From the NCBI GenBank assembly GCA_049601915.1, contig JBMYRB010000002.1, forward strand, positions 628,852 to 692,851: a stretch of 64,000 nt of DNA, in the 5' to 3' direction. Each line of letters opens with the position of its first letter. Position 1 is the stretch's first letter. Source of the DNA: UBA8079 sp049601915 (GTDB lineage: Bacteria > Pseudomonadota > Alphaproteobacteria > UBA6615). The notes under the pieces are model-generated. The model was given only the letters and a program-made list of their open reading frames with translations, was not told where the DNA came from and ran no database searches. Both the position numbers and the translations under genes were made by a program. This document shows positions 8,821-17,900 of this stretch, in pieces.

Positions 8821-9885
8821 TCAGGCGCCTTCCGGTACCACCACCACGCGGCCGATGATCCGTCCGTTTTCCAGATCTTGCAGGGTTTCCGTGACCTGCG
8901 ACATGGGCCGGGAGGCGACGGGGATAGGGTCCACCTTGCCGGCCTTGACCAGTTCCATCAGCTCATGCATCTCGCTGAGCGTGCCCACATACGAGCCGCG
9001 CAGCGCGATATCCCGGGTCGGCAGCGCCAGCGTCGGCAAGTCAATTCGCCCGCCATACAGCCCGACAGCGATATAGCTGCCGCCCCGGCGGATCACGTCG
9101 ATGCCCAGCTTGGCGGTCTCGGTGTTAGCGACAAAGTCGACGACGGCACCCGCGCCGTCTGCAGTAAGTTTGGCGATTTCCGCCCGGGCGTCTTCGCGCA
9201 GCGGGTTGATCGTGTGGTTGGCTCCCGCCTCACGGGCGGCCGCGAGTTTCTCCTCATCGACATCCACGACGATCTTCTCGTTCGCGATGTAGTCGGCCGC
9301 GATGCCGACGCCGGTCAGGCCGACGCCGCCGGCGCCGATGATCACCAGCTTGTCGTCGGCAGAAATATCCTTCGCCTTGCGGATGGCGCTGTAGGACGTG
9401 ATGCCGGCACAGGCGAGCGTGCAGGCGTAATGGGGGTCGACCCCCTCGATATCCACGAGATACTTCTCGTCGGGGATGATAACATGGTCGGCATAGCCGC
9501 CCGGTCGCCGCACACCCAGGGGTGCGGTGTTAGCGCAATCGTTTTCGCGGCCCTCATTGCACCGCGCGCAGTCGCCGCAGCCCAGCCACGGGAAGATCAG
9601 ATAGGTTTGGCCGATCTGCACGTCACCCGCTGCGTCCGGGCCGAGGGCCACCACTTCGCCGACGGGCTCATGACCCATGGTGAAAGGGAGGTCGATGTTC
9701 CGGTCTTCGAGGGTCATTTTCTGGCCGTCGCCGAGATCGTAGTAGCCGTGCCAGAAATGCAGATCCGAATGGCACACACCGCAGGCGGTGATCTTGAGCA
9801 AAACCTCGCTGCCCTGCGGTTCTGGTGTCTCACTTTCGACCAGTTCAAGGGGCTGGTTGGCGGCGACGAGCTGATAGCTTTTCAT
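8821..9885 (-). CDS. Zinc-dependent NAD(P) alcohol dehydrogenase
   Basis: Medium-chain dehydrogenase/reductase, 354 aa. Catalytic zinc region CGVCHSD (near residue 36) with GHEPVGEV (near 71) and the structural zinc cluster CGDCARCNEGREND-C (near 102-116) are complete. The cofactor loop GAGGVGLTG is near 178. It is convergent with the kinase gene and 30 bases downstream of the MhpD-like hydratase gene, with which it may form an operon. Substrate is unknown; a secondary or cyclic alcohol is possible. Confidence 0.87.
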   Translation of the reverse strand: MKSYQLVAANQPLELVESETPEPQGSEVLLKITACGVCHSDLHFWHGYYDLGDGQKMTLEDRNIDLPFTMGHEPVGEVVALGPDAAGDVQIGQTYLIFPWLGCGDCARCNEGRENDCANTAPLGVRRPGGYADHVIIPDEKYLVDIEGVDPHYACTLACAGITSYSAIRKAKDISADDKLVIIGAGGVGLTGVGIAADYIANEKIVVDVDEEKLAAAREAGANHTINPLREDARAEIAKLTADGAGAVVDFVANTETAKLGIDVIRRGGSYIAVGLYGGRIDLPTLALPTRDIALRGSYVGTLSEMHELMELVKAGKVDPIPVASRPMSQVTETLQDLENGRIIGRVVVVPEGA

Positions 9886-9915
9886 GGAACGTATCTTCCC
9901 TGTGTTCAGTGCGGC

Positions 9916-10710
9916 TTAGGCGAAGCTAATGGATACCGAGCCGAGGCCCGGAATGGAATGGTCGATACGGTCACCCTGTGAGACCCAATGGGTGGCGATG
10001 ACAGATCCGAGTGTGACGAACTCACCGGCCTTCAAGTGGCGCCCGCGCTCGGCCAGGCGATTGGCCAGCCATGCGAGGGCCTCGAGCGGGTGACCCATGA
10101 TGAGTGACCCGAGGCCGGTGCCGAGAAGTTCGCCGTTCAGCAGGATGGTCCCCTCGGTGGCTGCGAGGTCGATGCCCTGCCAGTCCGTCACAGGATCGCC
10201 GAGGACGACGGCGGCGTTGAAGAAATTGTCGGCGGCCATGGTCGGCGTGTCGAGCTCCCGGTAGTCGCGGTATCGTGCCTCGACCAGTTCGATCGAGATC
10301 ATCACCGCGCCCACCGCATCGCGCACGCTGTCGCGGGTGTAGGGTTCGCTCCTGGCAGGCATGTCAGCGGCGAGGGTGACTGCGATTTCGGTCTCGACTC
10401 CCGGGTTCACAAAATCCGCGAACACGAGGTCCGCGTGGTTGTGGTGCACAGTTGAATCGAAGACTTCGCCGTAGGAGGGCTCGTGGATGTTCATATAGGC
10501 CTGCATCACCGGCGTGGTGCAGCCGATCTTGTAGCCGACCAGTGTGCCCAATCCGCGCTCGGCCAGAATTTCATTATGGCTTTCCTGAACGGCATAGGCG
10601 TCGTTCAGATCCGCCGGCCTGAATTCGGATGGCAATGTGTCGAGTTTGCTCCGGTTCAGCCGGTTCTCGGCGATGGCGGTGGCGGCCCGGTTGATCGCGT
10701 CGGCTTCCAT
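9916..10710 (-). CDS. 2-keto-4-pentenoate hydratase-like (FAH family)
   Basis: Member of the MhpD/2-oxopent-4-enoate hydratase branch of the fumarylacetoacetate hydrolase superfamily, 264 aa from the chosen start MEADAINR. GYKIGCTTP (near residue 60) and VETEIAVTL, carrying acidic metal ligands, are typical, as is the late FVTLGSVIATHWV segment. The start at 10710 has a purine-rich ribosome site (AGAGAGAA) and leaves 13 bases to the upstream esterase. Would hydrate a dienoate product of meta-cleavage or a related compound; no ring-cleavage dioxygenase is in view. Confidence 0.82.
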   Translation of the reverse strand: MEADAINRAATAIAENRLNRSKLDTLPSEFRPADLNDAYAVQESHNEILAERGLGTLVGYKIGCTTPVMQAYMNIHEPSYGEVFDSTVHHNHADLVFADFVNPGVETEIAVTLAADMPARSEPYTRDSVRDAVGAVMISIELVEARYRDYRELDTPTMAADNFFNAAVVLGDPVTDWQGIDLAATEGTILLNGELLGTGLGSLIMGHPLEALAWLANRLAERGRHLKAGEFVTLGSVIATHWVSQGDRIDHSIPGLGSVSISFA

Positions 10711-10723
10711 GGATTCTCTCTTT

Positions 10724-11665
10724 CTAGGATTTGAATGCGCGCTGCAGCGCATCGATCGACAGGTTCAGCGCCTCGCCCGAGGCGTCGATCAGCTTACCGT
10801 AATGCCAGTAACCGTGGATCATGCCGGACATGCAGCTGTACTCGACAGGCACCCCGGCCGCCGCGAGCATTTCCCCGTAATGTTTTCCGTCATCGCGTAG
10901 CGGGTCGAATTCGGCCGTAACAATCTGGGCGAATGGCAGGTTCTCGAAGGCCTCGGCTTTGCTGGGTGACAGCAGTATGTCCTCGGTTTTGGTTCGTCCC
11001 GGTGCGTAACAGTCGTAGTACCACTGCATTTTCTCACGGGTGAGGAAATATGCCTCGTCGAGGAACGCGTAGGACGGGAGGTCCTGCTCGAAGAACATGT
11101 CGGTAACCGGGTAGATCAGGATCTGGGCACATAGTGCCGGTCCGCCCGCGTCGCGGGCGCGCAGCGCGAGGCCTGCCGCTAGGTTCCCGCCGGCGCTTTC
11201 GCCGCCGACAGCGAGCCGCGACGGGTCTCCGCCGAGTGCTGCCGCGTTTTCGCTCACCCATCGCAGGGCGGCCCAACAATCCTCGGGCGCTGCGGGAAAG
11301 GGGCATTCGGGCGCGAGCCGGTAGTCAAGAGACACAACAATGCATGGCGTATCGCGGCAGATCAGGCGGCACTGCGGGTCGCGGCTTTCGATACTGCCGA
11401 TAACAAAGCCGCCGCCGTGAATGAATACGAAGATGGGCAGATCGGTGGCATCCGTATCCGGCCAATAGATTCGGGCGCGGATGTCACCTTCGGCACCCGG
11501 AATTTGACGATCTTCCACCCGGCCGATCTCGGCGGGGTCGAAGTTCCGGGGCACGATAAACCGGTCGTAGGCGGCGCGTGCCTCCGACGGTGACAGGTCC
11601 TTCAGCGGCGTCGGGGCCGCGTTCAGCAAGTCCAGCACGGCCTGTGCCTGTGGGTGTAGCGTCAT
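10724..11665 (-). CDS. Alpha/beta hydrolase, hormone-sensitive-lipase-type esterase
   Basis: Esterase/lipase of the HSL family, 313 aa. The oxyanion-hole motif HGGGF (near residue 84) and nucleophile elbow GESAGGN (near 155) are present. Acid and base residues lie in EFDPLRDDG and MIHGYW. Length is typical. First gene of a probable three-gene minus-strand operon with the MhpD-like hydratase and zinc alcohol dehydrogenase. Likely cleaves an ester or lactone in a catabolic route. Confidence 0.88.
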   Translation of the reverse strand: MTLHPQAQAVLDLLNAAPTPLKDLSPSEARAAYDRFIVPRNFDPAEIGRVEDRQIPGAEGDIRARIYWPDTDATDLPIFVFIHGGGFVIGSIESRDPQCRLICRDTPCIVVSLDYRLAPECPFPAAPEDCWAALRWVSENAAALGGDPSRLAVGGESAGGNLAAGLALRARDAGGPALCAQILIYPVTDMFFEQDLPSYAFLDEAYFLTREKMQWYYDCYAPGRTKTEDILLSPSKAEAFENLPFAQIVTAEFDPLRDDGKHYGEMLAAAGVPVEYSCMSGMIHGYWHYGKLIDASGEALNLSIDALQRAFKS

Positions 11666-12048
11666 GATCCATCCGTGTGTGGCCGGTTCTTGCGACCGGT
11701 AATCACATAGGAAGCATCGTTTGACAGGATGGGGCGGTCAACAGGTTTCGGGCCTTTTCGGTCTGGCGCAGACATCGCGCATGGCGAATGATTCGAGACC
11801 AGCCGGGCGCCAGCCCGCAAGGAACCAACCTTTGTTGTGGATGGTGTGGTGCATTGCTGCGTTGCAAGTACACCCGATGCCGTGCCCCTGATCTCGTTCG
11901 TGGCGCGAAACAATGCCATTCTTGCCTCCGGCCCGAAGATACTTTGGCGGCCTGAGCCTTGTTGTTGGGCGCCGGGTTCTTCAAAATCACAACCTACCGT
12001 AGCCCGGTGATCCAATATCCGGGCACGGGAAGATGAGGGGATTTACGT
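11666..12048. other. Divergent intergenic region, 383 bp, no gene recognised
   Basis: This gap lies between the minus-strand esterase and plus-strand hyuA. Short open frames exist on the minus strand but show no recognisable motif and arginine/proline-rich composition typical of spurious frames. Promoters for both neighbours must lie here. I see no clear -35/-10 pair, riboswitch or RNA gene. A GAGGGG ribosome site lies just before the hyuA start. Confidence 0.5.
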
Positions 12049-14109
12049 ATGCGGTTTGCCTGTGACACCGGCGGGACGTTCACCGATCTGATTGTGGAAG
12101 ACGATCATGGTGCGTTGACCATGTACAAGGCTTCGACGACGCCGGCTGACCCCGTAAAAGGTGTGCTCGATGCACTCACCCTTGCGGCCGACGACCGGGA
12201 TATGCCCCTGTCGGATATGCTCGGTCAGGGCGAAATGCTGATCCATGGCACGACTCATGCGATCAACGCGATCATTACCGGGAACACGGCCCGCACGGCG
12301 TTCCTGACCACGGCAGGCCATCCCGATATTCTGGTCTTGCGCGAAGGCGGGCGGATTGAACCCTTCAATTTCGTTGCGGCCTATCCCGAGCCCTATGTTC
12401 CGCGCGCCCTGACGTTCGAGGTGCCCGAGCGCGTGAACAGCGCCGGCGACATCTACACCCCCCTCGATGAGGCTGGCGCCGTCGAGATCATGAACAAACT
12501 GAAAGCGGCCGACGTCGAGGCCGTCGCGGTCTGCCTGTTGTGGTCGATTTATAACCCGGCCCATGAGTTGCGGATCGCCGAGCTGCTCGAGGAGCATTTG
12601 CCCGATGTGCCTTACACGCTGTCTCACCATCTCAATCCGGCACTGCGTGAGTATCGCCGGGCTTCTTCCACCGCGATCGATGCCTCGCTGAAGCCGCTGA
12701 TGAGCCGTTATCTCGGCGGTCTGACGGAACGGCTGTCGGAGGCCGGATTCTCGGGCCGCACCCTCGTGCTGACCTCCCAAGGCGGCATGCTGGATGCACT
12801 GGACCTGGCCCGTAAGCCCATCCATGCGATCAATTCCGGACCGTCGATGGCGCCGATCGCCGGGCGGACCTATGCAGAACTCGATTCCGAGGCGCCGAAT
12901 GTGATTATCGCCGACACAGGTGGCACGACCTACGATGTCAGCCTGGTTCGCGATGGACGCATACCGCTCACCAAGGAAACCTGGATCGGTCAGCCCTTCC
13001 GCGGCCATATGACCGGATTTCCGTCAATCGATATCAAGAGCGTCGGTGCCGGTGGCGGCTCGATCGCCTGGGTGGATGCCGGTGGCCTCCTGCATGTGGG
13101 GCCGCAAAGCGCAGGCGCCGTACCGGGCCCGGTTTGTTACGGCGCCGGCGGGACAGAGCCCACGGTGACCGATGCTTGCGTGGCGCTTGGATATCTGGAC
13201 CCGAGTTATTTTCTGGGCGGTTCCATGAAGCTTGACGATGCCGCCTCGGTGGCGGCGATCAAGAAGTATGTCGCCGACCCTCTGGGACTGCTGGTCGAGG
13301 ACGCGGCCGCAGCGATCGTCAGCGTGGCGACCGAGAACATGGTGCAGGCCATATCCGACATCACCGTCGATCAGGGGATCGACCCGGCGGTATCGGTTCT
13401 GATCGGGGGTGGTGGTGCCGCGGGGCTCAATTCCGTATTCATCGCCCGCCGGCTTGGTTGCCCGACGCTTATCATACCCGAGACGGGTGCCGGGCTCAGC
13501 GCTTCGGGCGCGTTGATGTCCGATCTGTCAAACGAATACCGCGCGACCTTCTTCACCACCTCTGATGAGTTCGACCGTGACGGGGTGAACGCAGTCCTCG
13601 AGGGACTGCGTGCCGAATGTCAGAAGTTCATCGGCGGACCAGGCGCATCGGCCATTTCCAGCGAGATAGAGTACGCGGTTGAAGCGCGTTATGCCTCGCA
13701 AGTCTGGGAAATTGAGGTGCCGTTACCGATCGACAGGGTCGAGAATGAAGACCAGATCGATGCGCTGGCAGAAGCCTTTCACGCAATGCACGAGCGCATC
13801 TTTGCGATCCGCGATCCGGGCTCCGTGATCGAGTATGTCGGCTGGACTGCGACGGCACGATGCGGGTTGCGCGACGGCGGGCCGGGGCGATTGAGCACCG
13901 GCGAGGGGCATGACGCGTCTGGCACGCGCAAGGTCTATTTTGCGGATGCGGGCGAGGTCGAGGCCGCCGTGTATGATTTCAACGCGTTGGCCGCCGGAGA
14001 GAAGCATTCCGGACCGGCGATCATTGAATCGCCGTTCACCACCGTGGTGGCCGATGGTGCGACACGCTTCGAGCGTGCGGCATCGGGCAGTCTTGTGATG
14101 CGGCCTTAG
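12049..14109 (+). CDS. hyuA: Hydantoinase/oxoprolinase family protein, HyuA subunit
   Basis: ATP-dependent hydantoinase/oxoprolinase A subunit, 686 aa. The N-terminal phosphate-binding segment CDTGGTFTDL (residues 5-14) of the actin-like ATPase fold is present, then IADTGGTTYDVSLV near residue 285 and the GAGGGSIAW and GPGPVCYG-like segments. Followed 8 bases later by the B subunit, with which it forms the active complex. Family members open cyclic amides (hydantoins, 5-oxoproline, caprolactam) or carboxylate aryl ketones. The substrate here is unknown. RBS GAGGGG precedes the ATG. Confidence 0.9.
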   Translation: MRFACDTGGTFTDLIVEDDHGALTMYKASTTPADPVKGVLDALTLAADDRDMPLSDMLGQGEMLIHGTTHAINAIITGNTARTAFLTTAGHPDILVLREGGRIEPFNFVAAYPEPYVPRALTFEVPERVNSAGDIYTPLDEAGAVEIMNKLKAADVEAVAVCLLWSIYNPAHELRIAELLEEHLPDVPYTLSHHLNPALREYRRASSTAIDASLKPLMSRYLGGLTERLSEAGFSGRTLVLTSQGGMLDALDLARKPIHAINSGPSMAPIAGRTYAELDSEAPNVIIADTGGTTYDVSLVRDGRIPLTKETWIGQPFRGHMTGFPSIDIKSVGAGGGSIAWVDAGGLLHVGPQSAGAVPGPVCYGAGGTEPTVTDACVALGYLDPSYFLGGSMKLDDAASVAAIKKYVADPLGLLVEDAAAAIVSVATENMVQAISDITVDQGIDPAVSVLIGGGGAAGLNSVFIARRLGCPTLIIPETGAGLSASGALMSDLSNEYRATFFTTSDEFDRDGVNAVLEGLRAECQKFIGGPGASAISSEIEYAVEARYASQVWEIEVPLPIDRVENEDQIDALAEAFHAMHERIFAIRDPGSVIEYVGWTATARCGLRDGGPGRLSTGEGHDASGTRKVYFADAGEVEAAVYDFNALAAGEKHSGPAIIESPFTTVVADGATRFERAASGSLVMRP

Positions 14110-14117
14110 AGGGCAGG

Positions 14118-15887
14118 ATGATGAACGCGAAACCCGAAAAACAACTCGACGGCGCCCGGCTCGCCATCCTAGCTAACCGCTTTGAGGGGATATCCTCGAA
14201 GATGGGGAACACCCTGCTTCGGACCGGCCGGTCCGGTGTCCTGAACCGGGCGAAGGATTTTTCCTGCTGTATCCTGACGGCGGACTGCGAGCTGCTTGCT
14301 GTCGCGGAGAGCCTGCCGATCCATGTGCTGTCGGGTCCTGACATCATGGCCCGGTCGATGAAGGAATTTCACCCCGAACTCAAGAAAGGCGACGCCTTCC
14401 TGCACAACTCGCCCTACCACGGCTGTTCACATCCGGCGGATCACACCATCATCATGCCGGTTATCGATGATGACGGGGTTCACCATTTCACGGTGTTGGC
14501 CAAGGCCCATCAGGCCGATATCGGCAACTCGGTTCCAACCACCTATCACGGGACGGCACGCGACGTGTATGAGGAGGGCGCGCTGATCTTCCCGGCTGTC
14601 CAGGTGTTGAAGGACTATGAGACGGTCGACGACATTATCCGCATGTGTCAGCTGCGGATCCGCGTCCCCGAACAGTGGCACGGCGATTTCCTGGCGATGC
14701 TGGGCTCGGCCCTGATTGGTGAGCGCGAGCTGCTTGCACTCGGTGAAGAGGTGGGCTGGGACACGCTGCATGCCTTCGCCGACCAGTGGTTCGATTATTC
14801 CGAAAAACGCATGTCCGATGCTATTGCGGAGGTCCCGAAAGGAACCGCGTCGGCCCAATCGACGCACGACGCCATTCCCGGAACCCCGGAGGAAGGGATC
14901 ACGGTTACCTCGAAAGTCACGGTCGACCCCGAGGCGGGACGGATCGAGGTCGATCTTCTGGACAATGCCAATCAGATGAACTGCGGGCTCAATGTGTCCG
15001 AATCCTGCACCCGCACAGCGGCCTATATCGGCGTGTTCAATTCCATCGACCACACGGTGCCGAAAAATGAAGGCTCGTTGCGGCGTATCGACCTGAAACT
15101 CAAAGATGCCGGTGTGGTCGGGATACCCCGGCACCCGATCAGTTGTTCGGCGTCGACCACAAATCTGGCCGACCGGATCGTGTCGGCAACCCAGCGCGCC
15201 ATGGCGGAGATGGGTGACGGGTTCGGCATGGGAGAAGTGGGTTGCTTCTGCGCGCCGTCCACGGCCGTGGTGTCGGGAATCGATCCGCGTAACGACAAGC
15301 CCTATGTGAATCAGCTGTTCCTGGGCCACACGGCGGGGGCCGGGGCGCCGCACCAGGATGCCTGGCTCACGATGTTGCATGTCGGCAATGGCGGCATGTG
15401 CTTCATCGATTCCGTTGAACTCGACGAGGTGTACACCCCGATTCATGTCCATACGCGCCGTCTGATCCCCGATAGCGAAGGCGCGGGTCGGCACCGCGGG
15501 GCGCCGGCGATCGAGGTCGAGTATGGCCCCGTCGACTGCCGCATGGAGGCTGGATTCGTGCATGACGGCAATATCCATGTGCCTCAGGGTGCGCGTGCGG
15601 GGTTGCCCGCGGCGCGTTCGAACCAGTTCAAGACCACGCGTAACAAGGAGCGTGAGACGCTGGATCAGTGCTCGATCGTCTGGATCGAAGATGGTGAGAC
15701 CCTGGTGTCGATCGCCCAGGGCGGCGGTGGATACGGGGACCCACGCACGCGTGAACCCGAGCAGGTGTTGCACGATGTTCGCGAGGGCATTGTCAGCCGC
15801 GAGCGGGCGGAAGAAATCTATGGCGTGGTGATAGCGGACGACTTATCGGTCGATGCGGCGCGCACCAAAGAGATTCGGTCGGTTTAG
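14118..15887 (+). CDS. hyuB: Hydantoinase B/oxoprolinase family protein, HyuB subunit
   Basis: B subunit of the hydantoinase/oxoprolinase complex, 589 aa, normal length. Typical segments are FLHNSPYHGCSHPADHT near residue 95, GNSVPTTYHGTARDVYEEG near 138, and the C-terminal ISIAQGGGGYGDP-like end. The start ATG is the first of two adjacent ATGs; AGGGCAGG provides a ribosome site. Forms an operon with hyuA and probably with the SDR and MFS genes that follow. Confidence 0.9.
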   Translation: MMNAKPEKQLDGARLAILANRFEGISSKMGNTLLRTGRSGVLNRAKDFSCCILTADCELLAVAESLPIHVLSGPDIMARSMKEFHPELKKGDAFLHNSPYHGCSHPADHTIIMPVIDDDGVHHFTVLAKAHQADIGNSVPTTYHGTARDVYEEGALIFPAVQVLKDYETVDDIIRMCQLRIRVPEQWHGDFLAMLGSALIGERELLALGEEVGWDTLHAFADQWFDYSEKRMSDAIAEVPKGTASAQSTHDAIPGTPEEGITVTSKVTVDPEAGRIEVDLLDNANQMNCGLNVSESCTRTAAYIGVFNSIDHTVPKNEGSLRRIDLKLKDAGVVGIPRHPISCSASTTNLADRIVSATQRAMAEMGDGFGMGEVGCFCAPSTAVVSGIDPRNDKPYVNQLFLGHTAGAGAPHQDAWLTMLHVGNGGMCFIDSVELDEVYTPIHVHTRRLIPDSEGAGRHRGAPAIEVEYGPVDCRMEAGFVHDGNIHVPQGARAGLPAARSNQFKTTRNKERETLDQCSIVWIEDGETLVSIAQGGGGYGDPRTREPEQVLHDVREGIVSRERAEEIYGVVIADDLSVDAARTKEIRSV

Positions 15888-15925
15888 TCGCCCGGCCAAA
15901 ACGAATGTCCAACGGGAGAACGGAA

Positions 15926-16687
15926 ATGAGACTCAAGGATAAGATTGCCATCGTCACGGGTGGTTCGGTCGGCATCGGTGCTGCAATAGCAAAACGCTAT
16001 GCGGCCGAAGGTGCGACCGTTGCGACGGTCTACAAGAGCAACGATGACGGCGCGGCCGGGATCATCAAGGAAATCACCGATGCGGGCGGCAAGGGCAAGG
16101 CCTTCAAGGCCGACGTGTCGAAAGTCGAGAATATTGAGAAACTGGTCGCGGACGTGATCGCCGAGTTCGGCCGGATCGATATTCTGGTGAACAATGCAGG
16201 CGTCTTCCGCACTGTTCCGGTGATGGAGACGACGGAAGAGGTCTGGGACGAGCAGCTCGATCTCAATCTCAAGGGCTATTTCTTCATGGTGAAGACCCTG
16301 GTGCCCCATTTCCGCGAAAATGGCGGCGGCAAGGTGGTGAATATCTCATCAATCGCCGGCACCGGCGCCTTCCCGAACTGTCCCGGCTACTGTGCGTCCA
16401 AAGGCGGGGTCGTGAACATGACCCGTGCGCTCGCCGCCGAGCTCGGCAAGGAGAAGATCAACGTCAACTCCATCGCGCCGGGCAATGTTGCGACGCCGCT
16501 GAATGCCCACCTGCGCGGCCCAGGTAACGAGGAGTATGTGGAGCTGATGAAGACCTTCACGCCGACGGGTATCGACTTCATCGATCCCGAGGATATGACG
16601 GGCACTGCCGTGTTCCTCGCGACGGAGGATTCCCGCATGATCCACGGCGAAACGGTTATCGTCGATGCCGGCTGGTCGGTCTGGTAG
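15926..16687 (+). CDS. SDR family oxidoreductase
   Basis: Classical short-chain dehydrogenase, 253 aa from the chosen start. TGGSVGIG cofactor motif near residues 12-19, NNAG near 90, and catalytic Ser plus Tyr-x3-Lys (YCASKGG) near 150. I chose the ATG at 15926 because GGGAGA lies about 6 bases before it; an ATG 21 bases earlier has no ribosome site. Follows hyuB by under 40 bases and precedes the MFS gene, so it is likely in the same operon, oxidising or reducing a product of the HyuAB reaction. Confidence 0.87.
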   Translation: MRLKDKIAIVTGGSVGIGAAIAKRYAAEGATVATVYKSNDDGAAGIIKEITDAGGKGKAFKADVSKVENIEKLVADVIAEFGRIDILVNNAGVFRTVPVMETTEEVWDEQLDLNLKGYFFMVKTLVPHFRENGGGKVVNISSIAGTGAFPNCPGYCASKGGVVNMTRALAAELGKEKINVNSIAPGNVATPLNAHLRGPGNEEYVELMKTFTPTGIDFIDPEDMTGTAVFLATEDSRMIHGETVIVDAGWSVW

Positions 16688-16696
16688 GAGCCTGAT

Positions 16697-17899
16697 TTGC
16701 CAAATCGCGAGAGTGCGCATTTTCTGTTGCTGAACGTCGGTCATTTTCTCGACCATCTGTTCGTGCTCATTATTGCGACGGCCGCAGCGCTGACACTGGC
16801 CAGCGACTGGGACATGAGCTACGGCCAGCTCATTACCTACGCGACCCCGGGTTTCGTGGCCTTCGCGGTCTTCACCATCCCTGCGGGCTGGCTCGCGGAC
16901 CGGTGGAGCCGCGAGGGCATGATGGCGGTGTTCTTCATCGGTATCGGCGCGTCGTCGGCCGCGACTGCTCTTGCGAACACGCCACTGCAAATGGCGGTCG
17001 GTCTGTTTGCGATCGGGATGTTTGCGGCGATCTATCATCCGGTCGGCATCGCGCTTGTCGTCCATGGACGAACGCGCACCGGGGTGCCGGTCGCGGTGAA
17101 TGGCGTCTTCGGTAATCTCGGCGTGGCCTCCGCGGCACTGATCACGGCGTTGCTGATCGACAATATAGGGTGGCGGTCGGCGTTCGTCTGGCCGGGACTC
17201 TTCTCGATGGCGCTGGGGCTGGTCTATATCGCGGTGGTGCGGGGCCGGAGCCATGAAGCCCGTGAGCGCGCGCGCCCGGACGCCGCCGGTGGTGCGGAAT
17301 CCCTGGCACTCGGTCGCGGGACTATGATTCGGGTGCTGGTCATTGTCCTTGTGACCTCTTCCCTGGGCGGCCTTATCTTCCAAAGCACGACGTTCAGCCT
17401 GCCGAAGGTATTTGACGAACAGCTGGGCTCGCTGGCCGTCTCGGCGACCGCCGTCGGGTCATATGCGTTTCTGGCCTTCGCGATCGCCTCGATCGGCCAG
17501 CTGGTGGTGGGCTATCTCGTCGACCGGATGCCGGTGCGTCGCGTGTTCATGGTCGTGGCGGCGCTGCAGGCGGCGCTGTTTTCGGTGATGCCCGGCCTGA
17601 CCGGCTGGACGTCGTTGCTCGTCGCCGTCGCGTTCATGTTTGCGGTATTCAGCCAGATCCCGATCAACGACGTGCTGATCGGCCGTGTGGCACGCAGCGA
17701 ATGGCGGGCCCGGGTCTATGCGCTTCGCTACACGATCAACTTCTCGATCATCGCCTCGTCGGTGCCGTTGATCGGCTGGATACACGGACGCTGGGGGTTC
17801 GATATCCTGTTTGTGATTCTGGCGATCACCGCGGTCGGAATTCTGGCGGCCGTGTCGTTGCTGCCTGCGCTCCGGTTTGCCGCCGCGCCAGCCGAGTAG
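16697..17899 (+). CDS. MFS transporter
   Basis: Major facilitator superfamily permease, 400 aa, about 12 predicted helices. The loop between helices 2 and 3 reads GWLADRWSREG, the family signature region, and a second copy GYLVDRMPVRRV occurs in the C-terminal half. The start is TTG with TAGGAG six bases upstream. Last gene of the hyuAB-SDR unit, so it probably imports the cyclic amide or exports a product. Convergent with the nitroreductase, with only one base between stops. Confidence 0.87.
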   Translation: MPNRESAHFLLLNVGHFLDHLFVLIIATAAALTLASDWDMSYGQLITYATPGFVAFAVFTIPAGWLADRWSREGMMAVFFIGIGASSAATALANTPLQMAVGLFAIGMFAAIYHPVGIALVVHGRTRTGVPVAVNGVFGNLGVASAALITALLIDNIGWRSAFVWPGLFSMALGLVYIAVVRGRSHEARERARPDAAGGAESLALGRGTMIRVLVIVLVTSSLGGLIFQSTTFSLPKVFDEQLGSLAVSATAVGSYAFLAFAIASIGQLVVGYLVDRMPVRRVFMVVAALQAALFSVMPGLTGWTSLLVAVAFMFAVFSQIPINDVLIGRVARSEWRARVYALRYTINFSIIASSVPLIGWIHGRWGFDILFVILAITAVGILAAVSLLPALRFAAAPAE

Positions 17900-17900
17900 C

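Noticed and set aside
8533..9981. 482-residue plus-strand open frame across the alcohol dehydrogenase
   Set aside because: It is antisense to a complete zinc alcohol dehydrogenase with all zinc ligands and shows no motif; long antisense frames are expected at this GC content.
14427..15773. 448-residue minus-strand frame opposite hyuB
   Set aside because: Antisense to a full-length, motif-complete HyuB; composition rich in His/Arg/Gly repeats typical of shadow frames.
16349..17383. 344-residue minus-strand frame opposite the SDR and MFS genes
   Set aside because: Overlaps two genes with clear motifs and has no family features; Arg/His-rich shadow frame.
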